Shown one piece after another: positions 1-5,154 of a stretch of DNA of 7,347 nucleotides (position 1 is the stretch's first letter; each line of letters opens with the position of its first letter). Origin of the DNA: an uncultured Collinsella sp. (GTDB lineage: Bacteria; Actinomycetota; Coriobacteriia; Coriobacteriales; Coriobacteriaceae); contig CABSMN010000050.1 in assembly GCA_902478765.1 (NCBI GenBank), forward strand, positions 1 to 7,347. Direction: 5' to 3'. The notes beneath the pieces were generated by a model, which saw nothing but the letters and a program-made list of their open reading frames with translations, searched no databases and was not told the origin of the DNA. The translations under genes and the position numbers were made by a program.

Positions 1-749
1 GAAAGCACGTCCTTGGCATCGGCCACCTCGTCTTTGTTGCCATCGAGCGTAAAGGAATTAACGCCCACGACCTGGCCGCCCTTCTCGGCAAGCTCCTTGT
101 TGAGCTTCTCCAGATCGCCCAGCTCTCCCACGCACGGCTTGCAGGTGGTAAACCAGAAGTTCATGACGGTGACCTTGTTCTTGGAGAACAGCTCGTCGCT
201 GTTTACATCGTTGCCGTCCAAGTCCTTGCCCTTAAAGCTGGGGAACTTCGTCTCCCCGCTCTCGCCGTTGGTCATGCCTGCGGTCGAGGCATCGACGCTC
301 TCCCCCTCGCCGGGCGTGCTGCCGCATCCGGGAAACTCCTTCTCCAGCGCCATGAGCTTATCCTCGATCTCCTTGACCTGCTGTGCGCCGGCCTTAAGCG
401 TCTTGAGCTCGTCAGCCGTAAACTGATCCTTGGCGCCCTCGATGGTATCAAGCAAAAAGTCGCCGTAATTGCTACCGTCCTCAATCATTGCCGAGTCTTT
501 ATTTGCCGCATTGAATACCTTTTCCCATAGGGCGTTATCGCTCGCAAAGATCTCGTTTTCCTTTTGCAGCAGCTGCTGGTACAGCTCGGCCGCCTCCTCG
601 GCGCTCGACGGCTTTTGTGCCACAAGCTCGGCAATCTGCGCATCGCCGCTCGTGGCATCCTTCGCGTCGCCCTTGGGGGCAGAGCACGCCGCGAGAGTCA
701 GCGCCAGCACGGGCAGCATCAACAGGGCCGCAATTTTCGACAGTTTCAT
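1..749 (-). CDS. TlpA-type thioredoxin-like lipoprotein (3' end missing)
   Basis: Predicted membrane-anchored extracytoplasmic thiol-disulfide oxidoreductase. The visible 249 residues begin at ATG 749, preceded by GGAGG at 754-758. Residues 1-21 form a signal peptide with a positive start (MKLSK) and a hydrophobic core. It ends in the lipobox LTLAAC, so Cys22 should be lipidated. Residues about 30-140 are charged and helix-rich, with no domain I recognise, followed by a Gly/Ser/Thr-rich linker containing an extra Cys142. From about 160 the TlpA/AhpC-like redoxin fold begins, with the active site NFWFTTCKPC (Cys203, Cys206). The residue before the first Cys is Thr, where many TlpA proteins have Trp. 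The reading frame leaves the window at base 1, so the last part of the domain, including the usual cis-Pro region, is not seen. It is the third gene of the minus-strand cassette, 33 bases after the 4Fe-4S gene. Family assignment is firm; the substrate is unknown. Confidence 0.9.
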   Translation of the reverse strand, partial: MKLSKIAALLMLPVLALTLAACSAPKGDAKDATSGDAQIAELVAQKPSSAEEAAELYQQLLQKENEIFASDNALWEKVFNAANKDSAMIEDGSNYGDFLLDTIEGAKDQFTADELKTLKAGAQQVKEIEDKLMALEKEFPGCGSTPGEGESVDASTAGMTNGESGETKFPSFKGKDLDGNDVNSDELFSKNKVTVMNFWFTTCKPCVGELGDLEKLNKELAEKGGQVVGVNSFTLDGNKDEVADAKDVL

Positions 750-782
750 GGTTCCTCCGTTGTATCGAAGCTTAATAGGTAC

Positions 783-1694
783 CTATTTGTTTTCGCAGTC
801 CTGCGCGGACTGCGCGGTCTTGTCGCCCGTCACGCCCAGCCCGTAGCGAAAGCTAATGGCATCGACGGGGCACGCACCCACGCATTTGCCGCAACGAATG
901 CACTCGGCATGGTCGGGCGTACGCGTAACGTCCACGTCCATCAGACACACCTTGGCGCACTTGCCGCACGAAACGCATTTGCACTGGTCAACCTGAATCC
1001 CCAACAACGACACCTTGTTCATGAGCGCATAAAACGCACCGAGGGGGCAGATCCATTTGCAGAAGGGGCGGTAGAACAACACGCTCAGCACCGCAACCGC
1101 AATGAGAATCGCGAGCTTCCAGGTAAAGAGCTTTCCCAGCGCGGAGCGGATTCCCGTATTCATGATGGACAGCGGAATCGCACCCTCGAGCACGCCCTGT
1201 GGGCAGATGTACTTGCAAAAGAACGGGTCGCCCATGCCCACATCGTTGACCACCAAGACAGGCAGCAGCACCACGGCAAACAGCAGCACGGCATACTTGA
1301 TGTACGTGAGCGGCTTGAGCTTTTTCGTTGATAGCTTTTTGCCGGGAATCTTGTGTAGAAGTTCCTGCAGCCATCCAAACGGGCACAAAAAGCCGCATAC
1401 AAAACGCCCCAACAGTACGCCGATCAGAATGAGCGTTCCGGTGACGTAATACGAAAAGCTAAACTTAGACGAGCCCACCACCGACTGAAACGAGCCGATG
1501 GGACACGCACCCGAAGCCGCCGGACACGAGTAGCAGTTGAGTCCCGGCACACAGACGGCCTTGCCCGCCCCTTGGTAAATGCCTCCCTTGGCAAAATTGG
1601 GCAGATGAATATTGGTCGCAAGCATCGCCGCCGCCTGAATGAATCCGCGAAATCGGGCCAAAACATGCGACGCAGTGTTTTCTCTTTTATCCAA
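783..1694 (-). CDS. Polytopic 4Fe-4S membrane protein, NapH-like
   Basis: Predicted membrane electron-transfer protein, 303 residues from the TTG at 1694. An N-terminal motif region holds Cys48, Cys54, Cys57 and Cys64 (CVPGLNCYSCP ... ACPIG). Hydrophobic segments lie near 84-104, 130-150 and 192-210. Three NapH-type CxxxCP motifs sit at their ends: CGFLCP (100-105), CKYICP (160-165) and CKWICP (212-217). The C-terminal domain is a two-cluster ferredoxin: CVSCGKCAKVC with Cys240/243/246/250, and CIRCGKCVGACP with Cys265/268/271/275. The family is known to pass electrons between membrane or cytosolic donors and other redox proteins; the partner here is inferred to be the neighbouring thioredoxin. 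A TTG start is preferred because it overlaps the upstream stop by 8 bases and has GGAG 10 bases ahead. The upstream ATG at 1781 would add 29 Cys/Trp/Arg-rich residues that are really the preceding gene read in another frame. Function is firm at family level; the start is moderately sure. Confidence 0.88.
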   Translation of the reverse strand: MDKRENTASHVLARFRGFIQAAAMLATNIHLPNFAKGGIYQGAGKAVCVPGLNCYSCPAASGACPIGSFQSVVGSSKFSFSYYVTGTLILIGVLLGRFVCGFLCPFGWLQELLHKIPGKKLSTKKLKPLTYIKYAVLLFAVVLLPVLVVNDVGMGDPFFCKYICPQGVLEGAIPLSIMNTGIRSALGKLFTWKLAILIAVAVLSVLFYRPFCKWICPLGAFYALMNKVSLLGIQVDQCKCVSCGKCAKVCLMDVDVTRTPDHAECIRCGKCVGACPVDAISFRYGLGVTGDKTAQSAQDCENK

Positions 1695-1836
1695 TTCCGA
1701 TACACTCCAAGCACAGCCTAATCGCTTTGGCCAGCACGGCATCCGCCTCGCCACGCATAACACCAAAGCACACCATGGCAATTCCGACGATCAACAAAGC
1801 GACCTGTACCACGGGTTTTACCGCTTTGAACAACAC
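1687..1836 (-). CDS. Small CXXC membrane protein, CD1871A-like
   Basis: A 49-residue protein that is easily missed because it is short and lacks an ATG start. It starts at GTG 1836, with AAAGGAG five bases upstream; an in-frame TTG follows directly and could be used instead. Residues about 9-27 form one hydrophobic membrane helix (VVQVALLIVGIAMVCFGVM). A short charged stretch RGEADAVLAKAIR follows, and the protein ends CLECIGIG, with Cys42 and Cys45 as a CXXC pair. The hydrophobic helix, the RGE turn and the C-terminal CLECIGIG recall the CD1871A family of CXXC-motif proteins. I recognise that family by pattern, and its function is not established as far as I know. It leads the minus-strand cassette and overlaps the 4Fe-4S gene by 8 bases, suggesting translational coupling. 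A role handing electrons or thiols between the 4Fe-4S protein and the thioredoxin is inference. Confidence 0.8.
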   Translation of the reverse strand: MLFKAVKPVVQVALLIVGIAMVCFGVMRGEADAVLAKAIRLCLECIGIG

Positions 1837-1841
1837 GACCA

Positions 1842-1848
1842 CTCCTTT
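1842..1848 (-). promoter_or_regulatory. Ribosome binding site of the small CXXC gene
   Basis: The minus strand reads AAAGGAG here, then five bases (TGGTC), then GTG TTG. This strong Shine-Dalgarno match supports translation of the small gene from a non-ATG start and argues that the frame is real. Confidence 0.7.
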
Positions 1849-1866
1849 CGTTACGCGACCATTGGA

Positions 1867-1904
1867 CCATATCGGCTATAAAATCCGTGTTAAGCGCGAT
1901 ATGG
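1867..1904. promoter_or_regulatory. Inverted repeat in the divergent control region
   Basis: CCATATCG (1867-1874) is repeated in exact inverted form as CGATATGG (1897-1904), 22 bases apart and with half-site centres 30 bases apart, about three helical turns. It sits between the divergent redox cassette and two-component genes and flanks the TATAAA at 1877-1882. It is a candidate operator for either or both transcripts. OmpR-type regulators more often bind direct repeats, so the binding protein is uncertain. Confidence 0.4.
1877..1882 (+). promoter_or_regulatory. Possible -10 box for the two-component operon
   Basis: TATAAA lies about 40 bases before the response regulator start. No good -35 hexamer is found 16-18 bases upstream; TTACGC at 1851-1856 is weak and spaced 20 bases away. 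This would fit an activator-dependent promoter. On the minus strand, TTAACA (1887-1892) and TATGGT (1865-1870) spaced by 16 bases are an equally tentative promoter for the redox cassette. Confidence 0.3.
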
Positions 1905-1923
1905 AATGTGCAAGGAGACTGTT

Positions 1924-2598
1924 ATGCGTATTTTGATCGTCGAAGACGAGCGAGCACTGTGCGATGCAATCGCGCGCAGCTTGCGAAACTTGGCGTACAG
2001 CGTCGACTGCTGTCACGATGGACAGGAGGCGCTCGACCTGCTGGGCGTCGAAGTCTTTGACCTCGTGGTGCTCGACCTCAATCTCCCCCGTATCGACGGC
2101 ATGACCGTGCTCAGGGAACTTAGGAAAACCGACTGCGAGACCAAGGTACTGATTCTGTCCGCACGTGGCGAAGTATCCGATAAAGTCGCCGGACTCGATG
2201 CCGGCGCCAACGATTACCTTACCAAGCCGTTTCATCTGGACGAACTTGCGGCAAGGATCCGCAGCCTTACCCTCAGGCGCTTCGCACAAAGCGACATAGT
2301 ATTAACCTGCGGAAAGCTCAACTTTGACACCAAGGCGCGCATCGCTTCCGTGGACAGCGAGGCTTTATCTCTTACGCGCAAGGAAACGGGAATCTTGGAA
2401 TACCTGATGCTTAATCAGGGGCGTCCGGTAAGTCAAGAGGAGCTTATCGAGCACGTTTGGGATAGCAGCGTGAACAGCTTTAGCAACGCAACCCGCGTTC
2501 ATATCTCGTCGCTCCGCAAAAAGCTACGCAGCGCTTTGGGATACGACCCGATTCGCAATCGGATTGGAGAGGGCTACGTTATGGAGGATGGAGAATGA
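1924..2598 (+). CDS. OmpR/PhoB-family response regulator
   Basis: DNA-binding response regulator of 224 residues, the usual length for the family. The receiver domain covers about 1-115: acidic pocket Glu7-Asp8, phospho-acceptor Asp51 in LVVLDLNLPRIDG, Ser79 at the conserved Thr/Ser position, and Lys101 in LTKPF. The winged-helix DNA-binding domain covers about 126-221 and includes LTRKETGILEYLMLNQGRPV, then VHISSLRKKLR and the wing end IGEGYVM. ATG 1924 is chosen because AAGGAG lies six bases upstream and the conserved MRILIVEDE begins there. An in-frame ATG at 1906 would put the ribosome site inside the gene. It overlaps the kinase gene by four bases (ATGA), so the two proteins are almost certainly partners. 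Its position divergent from the redox cassette makes that cassette a plausible target, which is inference. Confidence 0.95.
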   Translation: MRILIVEDERALCDAIARSLRNLAYSVDCCHDGQEALDLLGVEVFDLVVLDLNLPRIDGMTVLRELRKTDCETKVLILSARGEVSDKVAGLDAGANDYLTKPFHLDELAARIRSLTLRRFAQSDIVLTCGKLNFDTKARIASVDSEALSLTRKETGILEYLMLNQGRPVSQEELIEHVWDSSVNSFSNATRVHISSLRKKLRSALGYDPIRNRIGEGYVMEDGE

Positions 2599-3746
2599 AA
2601 GGGCTTTCTCTGCAATGGCGCATAACGATTATGACGGCACTGCTCACGTGTGCGGCATGCGTGCTGACGAACTGCCTGGTCGGCTATACGGGCATGCGCT
2701 ACATGGATGCCATCGGCAGCGACATCTCGGCCTTTAACGCAACCGGCGAAGATTCGCTCCAGGCGTTCGACCCAACGAAAGCAGCCCTCGATGACAAGGT
2801 CACGATCGTCGTAAACGACGCACAAGAGTCTTTTGGCACGACAGCCTGGTACATCACGGCTGGAGTCACACTCCTTGGCGGCGCGCTGGCATACTTTGTG
2901 AGCGGCCGTGCACTCAAACCGCTACGGGCTTTTGCAGCTCAGGTTGAGCGTGTGCAACCTGACAACCTAAGCGAAATCAGACTCAATGAAGATGTGCCCA
3001 CCGAGCTACAACGATGCAGCGCCTCTTTCAACGACATGATCGCTCGTCTTGGCGAAGGGTTCTCTGCACAGCGTCAGTTTACCGGCAACGCCGCACACGA
3101 GCTGCGCACCCCACTCGCCCTTATGCAAGCACAGATTGAACTATTCATTTCCGAGCGCTCCGGTTTGCAACCCGAAACAGCCGAGCTGCTCGGCCTGCTA
3201 CAAGAACAAACCGAGCGCATGTCGCGGATGACCAAGGTGTTGCTCGAGATGAGTGAGCTGCGCAGCGTTCCTTGCGAGGACGATGTTGAACTTGGTCCCT
3301 TGTCCGAAGAGGTCCTCACCGACCTTGCGCCACTTGCCGAAAATAAGGGCATAGCCCTCAATTGTGCTGGAGACGCTTTAGTAATCGGGAGCGACACGCT
3401 CCTCTATCGGCTGGTGTTTAACCTGGTCGAAAATGCCATCCATTACAGCCGCCCCGGCTCGACTGTCAACGTCTCCATCTGCGACAACGACAGCCACGTG
3501 TTCCTGCGAGTCGAGGACCAGGGCCCGGGAATACCCAAGCAGTACCGAGAGAGCATCTTCCAGCCGTTCTTTCGCCTGGATAAATCCCGCAGCAGGGCAT
3601 ACGGCGGCGCAGGACTCGGGCTAGCGCTCGTTTGGGAGATTGCAGCGCTTCACGGTGGCGCCGTAGAGGTCGAAGAAAGTTCCGAGGACGGGACCACTAT
3701 GCTCGCAAGCCTTCCAAAACGATCCGCAGCATTAACCGAACAGTAA
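2595..3746 (+). CDS. Membrane sensor histidine kinase
   Basis: Sensor kinase of 383 residues, partner of the upstream response regulator. The first membrane helix lies near 11-33 and the second near 83-104, enclosing an outside loop of about 50 residues with no recognised sensor fold. A HAMP linker follows at about 104-155. The HisKA domain has the H-box FTGNAAHELRTPLAL with phospho-acceptor His168. The ATPase domain shows the N-box around Asn276-Asn280 (NLVENAIHY), the G1 box DQGPGIP (308-314), the F-box around FQPFFRLD and the G2 box GGAGLGLAL (337-345), so all catalytic motifs are intact. The start overlaps the regulator's stop as ATGA, with GGAG just upstream. The signal is unknown. The short outside loop and the redox neighbours would fit sensing of membrane or thiol state, but nothing in the sequence proves it. 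Confidence 0.95.
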   Translation: MKGLSLQWRITIMTALLTCAACVLTNCLVGYTGMRYMDAIGSDISAFNATGEDSLQAFDPTKAALDDKVTIVVNDAQESFGTTAWYITAGVTLLGGALAYFVSGRALKPLRAFAAQVERVQPDNLSEIRLNEDVPTELQRCSASFNDMIARLGEGFSAQRQFTGNAAHELRTPLALMQAQIELFISERSGLQPETAELLGLLQEQTERMSRMTKVLLEMSELRSVPCEDDVELGPLSEEVLTDLAPLAENKGIALNCAGDALVIGSDTLLYRLVFNLVENAIHYSRPGSTVNVSICDNDSHVFLRVEDQGPGIPKQYRESIFQPFFRLDKSRSRAYGGAGLGLALVWEIAALHGGAVEVEESSEDGTTMLASLPKRSAALTEQ

Positions 3747-3752
3747 AACGAA

Positions 3753-3784
3753 AGGGGTCCCGCACACGTTTGCGCGGGACCCCT
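3753..3784 (-). terminator. Intrinsic terminator (reads leftwards)
   Basis: A perfect 11-bp stem (AGGGGTCCCGC at 3753-3763, GCGGGACCCCT at 3774-3784) encloses a 10-base loop. On the minus strand the stem is followed by TTTCGTTTT, the T-rich tail expected of a Rho-independent terminator. The plus side has no T-run. It therefore fits best as the terminator of the guaA remnant 35 bases away, while possibly also slowing transcription out of the convergent kinase gene. Confidence 0.8.
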
Positions 3785-3819
3785 CTCCGTCAATGCAATT
3801 CGCCCAAAAGAGTAGAAGT

Positions 3820-3891
3820 TTACTCCCACTCGACCGTGCCGACAGGCTTAGGCGTGAGGTCGTAGCACACGCGGCAGATACCGGGGACCTC
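3820..3891 (-). pseudogene. guaA: 3'-end remnant of GMP synthase gene (guaA)
   Basis: The minus strand carries 23 sense codons and a TAA that read as the C-terminus of glutamine-hydrolysing GMP synthase: EVPGIC, then RVCYDLTPKPVGTVEWE. The E. coli enzyme ends with the same pattern (EVNGIS, RVVYD, KPPATIEWE), so the identity is convincing despite the short length. Upstream of the Glu codon the similarity ends at once: the next codons are AGG and then an in-frame TAA, and no other frame continues the GuaA sequence. This is therefore not a functional gene, since the rest of the roughly 500-residue enzyme is absent. The terminator downstream is retained. Likely origins are an attachment-site copy left by an element integrated in the guaA 3' end, or a rearrangement; an assembly join is less likely but possible. 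Confidence 0.75.
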
Positions 3892-3994
3892 CCTTTATAC
3901 GTTCGGCACAATCGTAGGCGATACCCACAAATTCCAGTCCCGAGCAACAAGAGTACAATTGCTGCTAGTGTTGCCAGCTGTTGGGAGATGGAAG
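3892..3994. other. Junction segment between guaA remnant and regulator gene
   Basis: These 103 bases begin where guaA similarity ends and run to the start of the LuxR-type gene. No gene, clear promoter or tRNA is seen. If the guaA remnant is an attachment site, this is the first sequence inside the inserted DNA. GGGAG at 3983-3987 is the likely ribosome site of the next gene. Confidence 0.4.
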
Positions 3995-4999
3995 ATGGAC
4001 TGCGATGGCTACCCATGCGTTCCCATGCCGTTGATGTGCACCGCCTTTGTGCCGGGGCAGATTGACGCTGCGGTTGCAGGCATTTCCGACCCCGATTCAC
4101 GCGCCATCGCCACGGCAGAAGCGCTGTACTTTCGCGGACAGGCCGCACTCGCCGCCAAGACAGCACGCCCCTATCTTGACGCCACCGACCCCGCACTGCG
4201 CTATTCCTCATGCTTTATCTGCGGATATGCCAGTCTGTCGCTCAACCGTATCGCCGATGCCCGCCGTTGCCTTGCTGGCATCCTCGATACGCCGGCCGAC
4301 GAGGAATCACCCGCCGTCCACGCCACGCATATCCTGTTCGCCTCGGCCGCGAGCGTCCTGCTGCACTTGCCTTCCCCGTATTCCGCCGAAGAGTTTTATC
4401 CGCTTGCGGCGCATCTGCCCGAAGGCCTGCGCCTGTTCGCCAGCTACGTGATGGCGCATGCCCTGTACCTGCGCGGCGAATATGGCCGCAGTCTGGGCAT
4501 GGCGGAAAACGCCCTGATCATGAAACAGGGAAGCTATCCCATCTCGGAACTGTTCCTGCACCTGGCAGCTTCCATGGCCTGCATGAGTCTCAAAGACGTC
4601 GACGCCGCAAGAACGCATTTCGGAGCTGCTTGGAACATTGCGCGTCCCGACGGCCTTATCGAGCTCATCGGCGAGCACCACAGCCTTTTACAGGGGCTCA
4701 TCGAGGCGTGCCTAAAAACGCAATACCCCGACGACTTCGCACGCATCATCGAGATCACGTACCGCTTCAGCTACGGCTGGCGGCGCATCCACAACCCCGA
4801 TTCGGGCGAGGACGTTGCCGACGATTTAACGACCACAGAGTTCACCATGGCCATGCTCGCCTGCCGCGGATGGACCAACGCTGAAATCGCACGCCATATG
4901 GGAGTATCGCCGGGCACCGTCAAAAACCGCCTATCCGGCGTATACGCAAAGCTTGGCATCGGCACACGCGCCGAGCTGGTCGCGCACATGTTGCGTTAG
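3995..4999 (+). CDS. LuxR-type transcriptional regulator with helical N-terminal domain
   Basis: Predicted DNA-binding regulator of 334 residues. The C-terminal LuxR helix-turn-helix covers about 275-334, with the signature NAEIARHMGVSPGTVKNRL and then VYAKLGIGTRAEL. The first 260 residues are alanine-rich and helical, with short repeating hydrophobic helices such as ALYFRGQAALAAKTARPYL and HALYLRGEYGRSLGMAENAL. These look like TPR-type helical pairs, a common arrangement in stand-alone LuxR regulators that bind proteins or small ligands. There is no receiver domain and no obvious ATPase motif. ATG 3995 is chosen because GGGAG lies seven bases upstream; an in-frame ATG at 3959 would put that site inside the gene and adds an unlikely leader. 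It is followed at 155 bases by a large exported protein that it may control. The ligand is unknown. Family assignment is firm. Confidence 0.9.
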   Translation: MDCDGYPCVPMPLMCTAFVPGQIDAAVAGISDPDSRAIATAEALYFRGQAALAAKTARPYLDATDPALRYSSCFICGYASLSLNRIADARRCLAGILDTPADEESPAVHATHILFASAASVLLHLPSPYSAEEFYPLAAHLPEGLRLFASYVMAHALYLRGEYGRSLGMAENALIMKQGSYPISELFLHLAASMACMSLKDVDAARTHFGAAWNIARPDGLIELIGEHHSLLQGLIEACLKTQYPDDFARIIEITYRFSYGWRRIHNPDSGEDVADDLTTTEFTMAMLACRGWTNAEIARHMGVSPGTVKNRLSGVYAKLGIGTRAELVAHMLR

Positions 5000-5154
5000 C
5001 GACCGGGCTGCTAAGCGCATCGAACGCGTTCCGGAACCCGGCGCTTCGCTCGATCAATTTGGACATTTTGACCCTTGAACGGCACTACCGCCACGAAGCG
5101 TCTTCTCGCAAAATTGGATTATTTCCACCGATATTTGCGGGATGGGAGCCCAAG
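5000..5154. promoter_or_regulatory. Intergenic region with palindrome GTTCCGGAAC
   Basis: The region between the LuxR-type gene and the exported protein contains a perfect 10-bp palindrome, GTTCCGGAAC (5028-5037), overlapping a second one, AACGCGTT (5023-5030). These are possible binding sites for the adjacent regulator. A TTGACC at 5068-5073 resembles a -35 hexamer, but no matching -10 is found at normal spacing. AAGCGC (5013-5018) and GCGCTT (5041-5046) form a weak outer inverted repeat. No convincing terminator is present. Confidence 0.3.

Noticed and set aside
774..787. Perfect 14-bp palindrome AATAGGTACCTATT at the end of the 4Fe-4S gene
   Set aside because: Could form only a weak 5-bp stem with a 4-base loop, has no T-run and overlaps the stop codon; likely chance, though a processing site cannot be excluded.
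564..1331. Long open frame on the plus strand (255 codons)
   Set aside because: It is antisense to the 4Fe-4S and thioredoxin genes, its product is Arg/His/Gln-rich with no motif, and it has no matching ribosome site.
1695..1781. ATG 1781 as start of the 4Fe-4S protein
   Set aside because: The extra 29 residues are rich in Cys, Trp and Arg, do not look like the family, and use DNA that better encodes the small CXXC protein.
3753..3784. Terminator belonging to the histidine kinase gene
   Set aside because: The T-rich tail is on the minus strand side and the plus side has none, so it fits the guaA remnant better; a two-way effect remains possible.
4210..4884. Open frame of 224 codons on the plus strand inside the LuxR-type gene
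   Set aside because: Arg/Pro/His-rich product typical of a shifted frame in GC-rich coding DNA; the LuxR frame has a recognisable domain and ribosome site.
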